Assembly: GCA_023427705.1 (NCBI GenBank)
Contig: JAEZAL010000153.1
Span: forward strand, 1-5,057
Length of the DNA: 5,057 nucleotides
Origin: Bacillota bacterium
Lineage (GTDB): Bacteria > Bacillota > Clostridia > Clostridiales > Clostridiaceae
Direction: 5' to 3'
Shown: one piece after another, positions 1 to 5,057 of the stretch
Layout of the letters: each line of letters starts with the position of its first letter
Numbering within the stretch: the stretch's first letter is position 1
Position numbers and translations under genes: made by a program
Notes under the pieces: generated by a model
The model's database searches: none
What the model saw: only the letters and a program-made list of their open reading frames with translations
Told to the model about the DNA's origin: nothing

Positions 1-587
1 GATATCCCTAAAACTAAAGCAGGTAAAATTAAATATTCATATCTATCAATAAATGCAGTTTTACCTGGCATCATACGACCGCCTACAGGTAACCATCCTA
101 AATTTAGTGAAAATATTAATATACAAACCATTCCAAAGAAAAATTGTGGTATTGAAACTCCTATCATTCCAGCAACAGTTAATAGGTTTTCTGAAAAAGT
201 ACCACGACGTATTGCACTAAATAAACCTAATACACTACCTAAAATAGTTGAAATTAATAAAGCAGATATAGCTAACTCTAAAGTCGCTGGTAATAAATCT
301 TTTATTATTTCTATAATAGGAACTCCACTTGATACACTATATCCGAAGTTTCCTCTTAATATTTCACCAAGCCATTTAAAATAACGAAGTATAAATGGAT
401 CATTTAAACCATATGCTTGACGTATTTCTTCTAGTTTTTGTGGATCTACATTTGCAAGCATTTCTGGACTTATCATATGTGATACTGCATCACCTGGGGT
501 TAATTCAAGCCCTAAATAAATAATAAAAGTTATAAGTACTAACATTGGAATTAATCCTATTAACTTTTTAATTATGAACTTTCCCAT
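1..587 (-). CDS. ABC transporter permease, DppB/OppB type (partial, N-terminal 195 residues)
   Basis: This is an integral-membrane subunit of a peptide/nickel-type ABC importer, forming half of the transmembrane channel. The gene starts at ATG 585-587 behind a strong AGGAGGG site at about 594-600 and runs off the left edge in frame, so the C-terminal part, with most of the permease core, is missing. Residues 5-28 form the first membrane helix. They are followed by the family-typical PGDA stretch (31-34) and the periplasmic-type region with YGLNDP (59-64), FKWLGEILRGNFGYS (70-84) and LLPATLELAISA (98-109). Further helices lie at about 101-125 and 137-163, with GVSIPQFFFGM (143-153) and WLPVGG (165-170). 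All of these are characteristic of the DppB/OppB first permease. It follows the binding-protein gene on the same strand, the usual order SBP-permease-permease-ATPase-ATPase, and is probably co-transcribed with it. The substrate cannot be told from a permease. Confidence 0.95.
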   Translation of the reverse strand, partial: MGKFIIKKLIGLIPMLVLITFIIYLGLELTPGDAVSHMISPEMLANVDPQKLEEIRQAYGLNDPFILRYFKWLGEILRGNFGYSVSSGVPIIEIIKDLLPATLELAISALLISTILGSVLGLFSAIRRGTFSENLLTVAGMIGVSIPQFFFGMVCILIFSLNLGWLPVGGRMMPGKTAFIDRYEYLILPALVLGI

Positions 588-610
588 AATGTCCCTCCTA
601 TATTTAAATC

Positions 611-634
611 AAGAGATTGCAGAAGCAATCTCTT
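611..634 (-). other. Intergenic stem-loop between binding-protein and permease genes
   Basis: A perfect 10-bp inverted repeat (AAGAGATTGC / GCAATCTCTT) with a 4-nt loop starts 15 nt after the binding-protein stop codon and ends about 11 nt before the permease ribosome binding site. In the direction of transcription (-) it is followed by GATTTAAATA, not a U-run, so it does not look like an intrinsic terminator. Known parallel: hairpins between a binding-protein gene and its permease gene protect the upstream mRNA from 3' exonucleases, giving excess binding protein over membrane subunits. That role here is inferred. Confidence 0.75.
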
Positions 635-649
635 AATCCATTAATTTAT

Positions 650-2284
650 TTAATTTATCTTCCAGTTTTGGATATTCCAATCATAATTGAATTGAGGATT
701 ACCATATTCAGTAATACCTGTTTCTAATCTATTACTTTCAATTAAGAATATAGGTTGATAATATAATGGTATTTCGAATAAAGTTTCATTTTCATATTTT
801 TGTAATTCAAAATATGCGTTCTTTTGAACTTCAGGATCAACTGATGAATTTGTTGCATCTATTAGTTTATTTAAAGTATCATCTGATGGTGTATGTGAAT
901 TTGAAGGTTGTCCAGTTCTGTATCTATCATAATATTCATGCATTGAAAGAGCTGCATTTGCTGCATAAGCCATATCCCAATCTACTGCGCTTGGACCATT
1001 TACTTGGTCTTCAGGTGCCTTCCAAAGAATAGTTGCTAAGTCTCCTTCAACTAATCTAAATTCCATTTTTATTCCTACATCACTTAAATATGATTGAATT
1101 GCAGTCATAAAATCTACTGTTAATTGATCAGTATAATAATAAACAACATCTATTGTATAATTTGGATCCCAATTAGCTTCTTTTAATAATTCCTTTGCTT
1201 TTTCAGGATTAAAATCATAATTATCTAATCCATCTACTTTGTCTGCTCCATTTGGAGTTAAGCTATTTGCTGGAATTATAGTATCATCAAATAAATTTTT
1301 ACCAATAGTATCCATATCTATAGCGTATCTAATAGCTTGACGCACCTTAACATCTGCTAAAGGAGATTTAGTTCCGTCAGCTTTGTCAAATTTATTTACA
1401 TAGAATAAACGAGTATATCTTACATCTATTTGAGTTAATTTAATGTTACTAGCATCACTTAATGCTTTTACATCTGCTACACTCTTAGTGTATCCATAAT
1501 CTAATAATCCTGATTTAACATTATTAACTAAGTTAGGATCACTATCTCCTGGGCTTGGAGTTAAGTGAATTGTATAATTAGCAACTCCATCATAATATTT
1601 ATCAAATGGTACTAGAGTAGTATAATCATTCATTTTAACTTCTTTAATCATAAATGGTCCTGATCCAACTGGACTTTGGAAATATTCAGCTTGTTGGAAT
1701 TTTAATGGATCTACACCATCAAAATATTTCTTAGGTAATGGTGCAAATTGTGTAAATGTAAGTAATGCATCTGGAGCAACTTGATCAAATGTAATAGTAA
1801 TTTTATTTCCATCTATAACTACGCCTGATAATTCATTTTTTGTACCAGCTAAATAATCTGCACTACCTGAAATAGCTTTAAAAGTATTTAAAAATACTGA
1901 GTTAATTACTGCTGTATTCATTGAATATTCAATACTCCATTTTACATCTTCAGGAGTAATTTTTTCTCCATCATGCCAATAAATATCATCTCTTAAATTA
2001 AATACTAATTCAGTTCCGTCTTCACTAAGTGTATAATCCTCTGCTAGTTCTCCCTTTGAAGGTTGTAAATTAGCATCTGCTTCTATTAGATGATCATATA
2101 ATACCTTTGTTGATGTGTATGCTCCTGGGTTTAACCAAGGTGTTTCAAAGAATTCTACAGGTCCACCATTAGAATAAAGTGTTTTTTCTTCACTTTGACC
2201 GGCTTCCCCTTCACTATTGCTACCACAAGCAATTAGTGACATAGACATAATAGCAACTAGGATAAAGCTAAAAACTTTTTTCAT
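650..2284 (-). CDS. ABC transporter substrate-binding lipoprotein, SBP_bac_5 family (peptide/nickel/oligosaccharide type)
   Basis: This 544-residue extracellular lipoprotein captures the ligand for an ABC importer. The N-terminus is a lipoprotein signal: MKK, hydrophobic residues 4-18, lipobox LIAC with the acylated Cys at 20, then a Ser/Gly/Glu-rich linker. Family-5 landmarks follow in order: LAEDYTLSEDGTELVFNLRDDIYWHDGEKITPEDV (80-114), SPVGSGPFMIKE (204-215), SPLADVKVRQAIRYAIDMDTIGK (307-329), FNPEKAKELLKEANWDPN (358-375) and a C-terminal YNYDW-like segment ending WKIN. Length is normal for DppA/OppA proteins. The ATG at 2282-2284 has GGAGGA at 2291-2296, six bases upstream. The gene is promoter-proximal and is followed by the permease gene. 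A peptide ligand is the default, but SBP_bac_5 proteins also bind nickel, oligosaccharides and, in SatA, sialic acid. The divergent YhcH-type gene and nearby RpiR-type regulator make a sugar ligand worth considering (inference). Confidence 0.95.
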   Translation of the reverse strand: MKKVFSFILVAIMSMSLIACGSNSEGEAGQSEEKTLYSNGGPVEFFETPWLNPGAYTSTKVLYDHLIEADANLQPSKGELAEDYTLSEDGTELVFNLRDDIYWHDGEKITPEDVKWSIEYSMNTAVINSVFLNTFKAISGSADYLAGTKNELSGVVIDGNKITITFDQVAPDALLTFTQFAPLPKKYFDGVDPLKFQQAEYFQSPVGSGPFMIKEVKMNDYTTLVPFDKYYDGVANYTIHLTPSPGDSDPNLVNNVKSGLLDYGYTKSVADVKALSDASNIKLTQIDVRYTRLFYVNKFDKADGTKSPLADVKVRQAIRYAIDMDTIGKNLFDDTIIPANSLTPNGADKVDGLDNYDFNPEKAKELLKEANWDPNYTIDVVYYYTDQLTVDFMTAIQSYLSDVGIKMEFRLVEGDLATILWKAPEDQVNGPSAVDWDMAYAANAALSMHEYYDRYRTGQPSNSHTPSDDTLNKLIDATNSSVDPEVQKNAYFELQKYENETLFEIPLYYQPIFLIESNRLETGITEYGNPQFNYDWNIQNWKIN

Positions 2285-2331
2285 TGTAATTCCTCCATCT
2301 CTTTCCCCTTATTTATTCAAACGAAATTTTC

Positions 2332-2360
2332 ACTCCAGTTTTTAGTTTAGTTTTTGGAGT
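2332..2360 (-). other. Inverted repeat in the 5' UTR of the binding-protein gene
   Basis: A 6-bp inverted repeat (ACTCCA / TGGAGT) flanks a 17-nt A-rich spacer on the transcript, which contains AAAAACT-AAACT-AAAAACT. It lies about 15-45 nt downstream of the predicted transcription start and about 35 nt upstream of the ribosome binding site. It could be a weak RNA hairpin or a spaced operator for a dimeric regulator. The loop is long, so the structural claim is weak. Confidence 0.3.
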
Positions 2361-2380
2361 CATATTCCATTTATATTTTG

Positions 2381-2409
2381 ATTATAGCATCAGCCTCGAA
2401 TCTTGTAAA
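2381..2409 (-). promoter_or_regulatory. Sigma-A-like promoter of the binding-protein gene
   Basis: On the minus strand, TTTACA (2404-2409, 5 of 6 matches to TTGACA) is separated by exactly 17 bp from TATAAT (2381-2386, perfect). The -10 is preceded by TGC, making an extended -10 (TGCTATAAT). Transcription should start near 2374, giving a 5' UTR of about 90 nt. This is the best promoter for the transporter operon. Confidence 0.85.
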
Positions 2410-2418
2410 CGTTTTTGA
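2403..2418 (-). promoter_or_regulatory. Candidate cre site (CcpA operator) overlapping the -35 box
   Basis: The plus-strand sequence TTGTAAACGTTTTTGA matches the Firmicute cre consensus WTGWAARCGYWWWCAW at 14 of 16 positions; only the CA near the end differs (TG here). It contains the AAACGTTT core. It covers the whole TTTACA -35 hexamer of the transporter promoter, so CcpA bound here should block RNA polymerase. This predicts carbon catabolite repression of the transporter. The match is seen in the sequence; function is inferred. Confidence 0.65.
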
Positions 2419-2526
2419 ATGTACTTAAATCTATTTATTTATTTCATTATTTTCCATGGTCTTTTTTGTTATCTTATTAAAATAACCTTTATTTTTTTTA
2501 GAATTTTAATATTTTTCTAAATATTA

Positions 2527-2555
2527 TTAATAATTAAAATATTTTATTGTATAAT
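2527..2555 (+). promoter_or_regulatory. Predicted promoter of the yhcH-like gene
   Basis: TTAATA (2527-2532, 4 of 6 matches to TTGACA) lies 17 bp upstream of a perfect TATAAT (2550-2555). Transcription would start near 2562, giving a leader of about 26 nt that includes the ribosome binding site GTGAGG at 2575-2580. A perfect 12-bp palindrome, TAAAATATTTTA (2535-2546), lies in the spacer and could be an operator, although such AT palindromes arise easily by chance. Confidence 0.65.
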
Positions 2556-2587
2556 ATCGGTAAAATAATTTAAAGTGAGGTTAGATT

Positions 2588-3037
2588 ATGATAGTTGGAA
2601 AATTAAAAGATTTACATCGTTATAAAGGTTTAAGCAAAAACTTAGATAAGGCAATAGATTATATTTTAAATAATGATCTAAAGAATTTAGAAAATGGAAA
2701 GAATGATATTGATGGGGATAATGTCTTTATTAACAAATTTAGTTATATAGGTTTAGAAGAATCTAAGTGCTTCTTTGAAGGTCATAAAAATTATTTAGAT
2801 ATACATATTCTATTAAATGGCTGTGAAAGCTTTGGTTATACTGATATTTCTGAATTGAATCAAGTTACTGAATATGATTCTGAAAATGATTTTATGAAAT
2901 TTGAAGGTACAGTTAAAAACTACATAAAATTAGAAGTTGGAGATTTTGTAATTGTTTTTCCTGAAGATATTCATATGCCAAAAATTAAGATTAATGATGA
3001 AAAAATTGAAAAGGTTGTATGTAAAGTTATTGTTTAA
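2588..3037 (+). CDS. YhcH/YjgK/YiaL family protein (DUF386; NanQ/EbgC-like sugar anomerase family)
   Basis: This 149-residue cytosolic protein belongs to the cupin-like DUF386 family, which includes the N-acetylneuraminate anomerase NanQ (YhcH) and EbgC. Recognised features: N-terminal MIVGKLKDL; the metal-site region FEGHKNYLDIH with E64, H66, D71 and H73; LNGCESFGY with E80 and Y84; FVIVFPEDIHMPK with P125, D127 and H129; and the closing EKVVCKVIV with K142 and K146. All expected metal/active-site positions are present, and length matches the family (about 150). ATG 2588 is preceded by GTGAGG at 2575-2580. It is a single-gene unit, divergent from the transporter and convergent with an RpiR-type regulator. 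In clostridial sialic acid clusters a yhcH gene lies near an rpiR-type nanR, which hints at an amino-sugar role. Other family members act on other sugars, so the substrate is open. Confidence 0.93.
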   Translation: MIVGKLKDLHRYKGLSKNLDKAIDYILNNDLKNLENGKNDIDGDNVFINKFSYIGLEESKCFFEGHKNYLDIHILLNGCESFGYTDISELNQVTEYDSENDFMKFEGTVKNYIKLEVGDFVIVFPEDIHMPKIKINDEKIEKVVCKVIV

Positions 3038-3061
3038 ATGAATTTTAATAACAAGCCAAAA

Positions 3062-3130
3062 AGGAGATAGATATTATATTCTTTGCGACATAGTGGACTC
3101 CAAGTCGCTAGAATATAATATCTATCTCCT
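3062..3130 (-). terminator. Long inverted repeat, candidate minus-strand terminator
   Basis: Left arm 3062-3089 and right arm 3104-3130 pair over 21 perfect base pairs, then one small internal mismatch (TT against A), then 5 more pairs (GCGAC/GTCGC). They enclose a 14-nt loop, ATAGTGGACTCCAA, which itself holds the palindrome TGGACTCCA. On the minus strand the structure is followed directly by TTTTTGG, so it can end transcription coming from the rpiR-like gene. On the plus strand it is followed by CATATACTG, which is no U-run. The stem is far longer than a typical intrinsic terminator, so a mobile-element remnant or another structured element is an alternative. No flanking target duplication was seen. 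Confidence 0.7.
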
Positions 3131-3158
3131 CATATACTGAAGGTATCTTTATTTTTAG

Positions 3159-3180
3159 AAACTCCGTAAGGAGTTTTTTC
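3159..3180 (+). terminator. Rho-independent terminator after the yhcH-like gene
   Basis: AAACTCC (3159-3165), tetraloop GTAA (a GNRA loop in RNA) and GGAGTTT (3170-3176) form a perfect 7-bp stem running into TTTTTTC on the plus strand. It lies about 120 nt after the yhcH stop codon. On the minus strand the stem is followed by CTAAAAATA, so it works mainly for plus-strand transcription. Confidence 0.88.
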
Positions 3181-3227
3181 TTTACTTTTACATTTTTATT
3201 ATTCATTCTACATCATGAGGAGCACTA

Positions 3228-4052
3228 TCATGTTGCTGATTTATTAATTAACAATTCTGCTGTTTTCTCTTTTAAATTTAGTACTTTATCTTTATTTAAT
3301 AATGCATACCCTGTACTTAATAAATCTATAATGTAAAGTTGTGATATTTTGCTTGTTAGTGATCCACCATCTAAAGGATTTTCTTTTCCAGCTGTAATCA
3401 AAACACAATCTGCAAGTTGTGCAACTGGAGATAATAAATAGTTAGTAATTGCAATAATTTTTGCATTTTTTTCTTTAGCTACCTTTAGAGAATCTATATT
3501 ATCCTTAGTTTATCCTGATAAGCTTAAAGCTACAATAACATCATTTTCTTCACATGCTGAAGAATACATCAATTGAAAATGATTATCTGTAATAGAAAGG
3601 CCTGCCTTACCCATTCTAATAAATCTATTTTGAGCTTCATATGCAGCTAATCCAGATGCACCTACTCCATAAAAAAATAATCTATTAGAATTTTGAATTA
3701 GATTAATAGCTAAATTTAATTGAGCTTCATCTAAGACATTTTTTGTATTTATTATACAGTTAGTCATATTAGCAGCAATTGAGTCTATAAAATTCTCATG
3801 ATATTGCTCATCAGAGGGTTTGTCATCTTTTGCTATTTGTAATTTCAAATCTTGAAAGCCATTAAATCCAATTTTCCTAACACATCTTAATATTGTGGCT
3901 TCTCCTACATTTATCTTTTTAGATATTTCTAATAGAGTTTCATAAATAATATTTCCTTTTTCTAATAAAATATAATCTGCAACCTTTCTTTCTGACTTAC
4001 TTAAAGAAGGATAACAAGATTCTATCATCGATATATATTTAATAAGCAACAC
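3228..4052 (-). pseudogene. RpiR-family transcriptional regulator (HTH + SIS), interrupted by an in-frame TAA
   Basis: This gene encodes a cytosolic sugar-phosphate-responsive DNA-binding regulator. The intact frame would give 274 codons, close to the family's usual 280. The N-terminal HTH_6 domain shows SLSKSERKVADYIL (16-29), TLLEISKKINVGEATILRCVRKIGFNGF (39-66) and LKLQIAKD. The SIS domain begins near residue 110 with LFFYGVGASGLAA (125-137), then NRFIRMGKAG and NDVIVALSLSG (170-180). TAA at 3510-3512 replaces the residue after SLSG in the SxSGxT sugar-phosphate motif. The same frame then continues without a shift as TKDNIDSLKVAKEKNAKIIAIT, ...SPVAQLADCVLIT and ENPLDGGSLTSKISQLYIIDLL to the TGA at 3228-3230. 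Codon 181 is therefore a point nonsense mutation or a sequencing error. GTG 4050-4052 is chosen as start because AAAAGGA (4059-4065) precedes it; TTG 4047-4049 is an alternative. The longer frame from TTG 4115 would begin inside the -35 box. A 180-residue product with DNA-binding domain and half a SIS domain could still be made. Confidence 0.85.
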
Positions 4053-4086
4053 CACTTTTCCTTTTAAAATAGTTAATTTATTACCA

Positions 4087-4115
4087 ATTATATATTTAAT
4101 TAACACATTTTTCAA
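4087..4115 (-). promoter_or_regulatory. Promoter of the rpiR-like gene
   Basis: TTGAAA (4110-4115, 5 of 6) and a perfect TATAAT (4087-4092) are spaced by 17 bp on the minus strand. Transcription should begin near 4080, about 28 nt before the GTG start at 4052. This placement argues against translation starting at TTG 4113-4115. It lies just after the end of the DUF2500 gene, so the regulator can be transcribed independently. Confidence 0.75.
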
Positions 4116-4126
4116 TATAAAAATGT
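4105..4126. promoter_or_regulatory. Palindrome over the rpiR -35 box, candidate operator
   Basis: A perfect 8-bp inverted repeat, ACATTTTT / AAAAATGT, with a 6-nt spacer (CAATAT on the plus strand) covers the -35 box of the rpiR-like promoter and abuts the DUF2500 stop codon. RpiR regulators bind as dimers to palindromes and often control their own gene, so an autoregulatory site is plausible. The stem is almost all A/T and lacks a following U-run, so a terminator is unlikely. Chance is a real alternative at this base composition. Confidence 0.35.
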
Positions 4127-4501
4127 TTACTTTCTTTCAAAACTTATATATCTAGTTCCCTGAAAAGATAACACTCCTTTGTCACCTTCTGCAATAAGAC
4201 CATACTCTCTACCAGATACTACAAACTCCATTCTCTCTCCATTTTCAAATTGGAAAGTTACATAATAAGTAGTTGATGTTGATGTATGCATCATATTATC
4301 CCCTGTATTATGATTATGATGACTTACTGAAACTCTCTTAGATGAAACTGTTGAATTTACTGGTATTATAGGTTGTTTATTATTATGTGACCATTCACTA
4401 ATACCTTTTATTATTGAAAAGATAAACACCCAAACTATTAAAATAAAGACTATACTAAACATAGCTGAAAAGGAATCAAAGGAATTAAACTCATTATACA
4501 T
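4127..4501 (-). CDS. DUF2500 family membrane protein
   Basis: This 124-residue protein of unknown function has one membrane anchor. A hydrophobic helix spans about residues 12-34 (SAMFSIVFILIVWVFIFSIIKG), followed by a polar linker. The conserved DUF2500 domain then carries STVSSKRVSVSHH (50-62), TTYYVTFQFENGERMEFVVSGREYGLI (77-103) and EGDKGVLSFQGTRYISFER (105-123). The family hallmarks are the KR pair, the YYVTF strand, the GER/EF segment, EGDxGxLxFQG and the final F-R. ATG 4499-4501 has GGGAGGG at 4506-4512, four bases upstream. It is the last gene of a minus-strand group, 21 bp after the zinc-ribbon gene. No terminator was found before the rpiR promoter. The biochemical role of DUF2500 is not known. 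Confidence 0.88.
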   Translation of the reverse strand: MYNEFNSFDSFSAMFSIVFILIVWVFIFSIIKGISEWSHNNKQPIIPVNSTVSSKRVSVSHHNHNTGDNMMHTSTSTTYYVTFQFENGERMEFVVSGREYGLIAEGDKGVLSFQGTRYISFERK

Positions 4502-4522
4502 ATTACCCTCCCAAATTAATTA

Positions 4523-4663
4523 TTACCCCATTGTATTTTCTTTATGTCCACACTCACTACACTTATAATATTTCTTCCCATATTGATTATTATCGTAAGC
4601 ATAATCATACTCTTTCATTATTTCCCCACAAATTGGACAAACTTTTTCTACTGATTTTTTCAA
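4523..4663 (-). CDS. Small zinc-ribbon protein (46 residues)
   Basis: This short gene starts at TTG 4661-4663 and ends with TAA at 4523-4525. The product begins MKKSVEKVCPICGE and ends YYKCSECGHKENTMG. The CPICG and CSECGH knuckles, 26 residues apart from first to third Cys, form a classic four-cysteine zinc ribbon. Between them is a Tyr/Asn-rich stretch (EYDYAYDNNQYGKK). The start is well supported by AAGGAGGAAG (about 4668-4677) and by the TTGA overlap with the stop codon of the upstream gene, implying translational coupling. The DUF2500 gene follows 21 bp downstream. Function is unknown. Such small zinc ribbons bind nucleic acid or protein partners, but nothing here tells which. No in-frame ATG lies close to the RBS. 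Confidence 0.85.
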   Translation of the reverse strand: MKKSVEKVCPICGEIMKEYDYAYDNNQYGKKYYKCSECGHKENTMG

Positions 4664-5057
4664 ATTACTTCCTCCTTGGTATTAGTAAAAATTTTATTAT
4701 AAACAACTTCTAATAGCCCTTCTTTATTATCTATTTCATCTAAACCTATCACTTCTATTACTTTATTAGATGAAAGTATAATATAGTTATTTTCCTTTTC
4801 ATTAGTATAAACCTTAACTTCATTAGGTAAATTGGTTTTTATTTCATTATAATTAATTCCTTGATTCTCAAACCACTTCATCATCTTATTAAAATTCCAA
4901 CTTACCATAAATTTATAATCACTTTCAAAAAGTTCATATGATAATCTCATATTATTGCCATTTGCTATATAAAACACTTTATGAGCTAAGAAACTCTTTT
5001 TCTCGTCAACATAAATATAGTCATCATTAATAACATCATCATTAAAATCTTTTATAC
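4660..5057 (-). CDS. Hypothetical protein (partial, C-terminal 131 residues)
   Basis: The frame is open to the right edge of the window, so the true start lies outside it. The codons before GTG 4975-4977 encode ...IKDFNDDVINDDYIYVDEKKSFLAHK and continue the protein without a stop, and no ribosome binding site precedes that GTG. The visible part is mostly polar and charged, with KFMVSWNFNKMMKWFENQGINY in the middle and an Ile/Leu-rich region (YIILSSNKVIEVIGLDEID) near the C-terminus. No signal peptide or membrane helix is seen in the visible part. I recognise no family. It ends in TGA at 4660-4662, overlapping the TTG start of the zinc-ribbon gene, so the two are likely co-translated. Confidence 0.75.
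   Translation of the reverse strand, partial: IKDFNDDVINDDYIYVDEKKSFLAHKVFYIANGNNMRLSYELFESDYKFMVSWNFNKMMKWFENQGINYNEIKTNLPNEVKVYTNEKENNYIILSSNKVIEVIGLDEIDNKEGLLEVVYNKIFTNTKEEVI

Larger units (their letters stand above)
2285..2587. other. Divergent intergenic regulatory region
   Basis: This 303-bp non-coding stretch lies between the divergently transcribed binding-protein gene and the yhcH-like gene. It holds the transporter promoter and cre site on the left, the yhcH promoter on the right, and between them (about 2420-2525) T- and A-rich tracts. The tracts include the inverted repeat AATATTT-ttct-AAATATT (2508-2525). The base composition is so AT-rich that short palindromes here are expected by chance. 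No RNA gene or riboswitch was recognised. Confidence 0.7.

Noticed and set aside
766..1032. Plus-strand open frame of 88 codons
   Set aside because: It lies entirely within the well-supported binding-protein gene on the other strand and its translation has no recognisable features.
2285..2374. Riboswitch or T-box in the leader of the binding-protein gene
   Set aside because: The leader is only about 90 nt with one weak hairpin and no terminator/antiterminator pair or recognised aptamer motif.
2508..2525. Inverted repeat AATATTT-ttct-AAATATT upstream of the yhcH promoter
   Set aside because: It is pure A/T in the arms within an extremely AT-rich stretch, so chance is the simplest explanation; no second copy supports a regulator site.
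3216..3247. GAGGAG followed by ATG on the plus strand, a possible tiny ORF
   Set aside because: The frame stops after five codons and the site overlaps the end of the rpiR-like gene on the other strand.
4053..4115. N-terminal extension of the RpiR-type protein from TTG 4113-4115
   Set aside because: That TTG is part of the -35 box, has no ribosome binding site, and the extra 21 residues are not needed for the family fold; GTG at 4052 has a good RBS.
4531..4713. Plus-strand open frame of 60 codons
   Set aside because: It is antisense to the zinc-ribbon gene and the end of the partial gene, and its Tyr/His/Asn-rich translation is typical of a shadow frame.
4975..4977. GTG as the start of the right-hand hypothetical gene
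   Set aside because: The frame continues open upstream to the window edge with ordinary coding content, and no ribosome binding site precedes this GTG.
1..5057. CRISPR array, tRNA/rRNA genes, complete insertion sequence or phage genes
   Set aside because: No spaced direct repeats, cloverleaf sequences, transposase, integrase or phage-like proteins were seen on either strand.

Overview
The window is very AT-rich and shows strong Shine-Dalgarno sites (GGAGG type), sigma-A-like promoters, GTG/TTG starts beside ATG, a lipoprotein signal and a CcpA-type cre site. Together these point to a low-GC Firmicute, most likely a Clostridium-like organism. Species cannot be fixed from the sequence alone.

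Layout from left to right. Positions 1-587 (-) hold the N-terminal part of a DppB/OppB-type ABC permease that runs off the left edge. Upstream of it, 650-2284 (-) encodes the lipoprotein substrate-binding protein of the same transporter (SBP_bac_5 family). A 10-bp stem-loop sits between the two genes. The binding-protein gene has a clear extended -10 promoter whose -35 box lies inside a near-consensus cre site. A divergent 303-bp regulatory region (2285-2587) separates it from a YhcH/YjgK/YiaL (NanQ/EbgC-like) sugar-processing gene at 2588-3037 (+). Positions 3038-3227 hold two hairpins: an unusually long inverted repeat at 3062-3130, with a T-run on its minus-strand side, and a compact terminator at 3159-3180 serving the plus strand. 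Convergent to yhcH is an RpiR-family (HTH + SIS) regulator at 3228-4052 (-). It is broken by a single in-frame TAA at 3510-3512, while the rest of the SIS domain continues in the same frame to a stop at 3228. Further right lies a minus-strand group of three uncharacterised genes: a partial hypothetical gene (4660-5057), a 46-residue zinc-ribbon protein (4523-4663) overlapping it by TTGA, and a DUF2500 membrane protein (4127-4501).

How the parts may work together (inference). A dipeptide-type ABC transporter, a YhcH-type protein (a family that includes the sialic acid anomerase NanQ) and an RpiR-type regulator would fit a small amino-sugar, sialic-acid or muropeptide scavenging locus under catabolite control. 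Known parallels are the SatABCD sialic acid transporter, whose binding protein is of the peptide type, and the RpiR-type NanR of Clostridium perfringens. The substrate cannot be read from this window, and a peptide substrate remains equally possible. The apparent nonsense mutation in the regulator would remove about half of its sugar-sensing domain but leave the DNA-binding domain intact. The right-hand three-gene group looks functionally separate.
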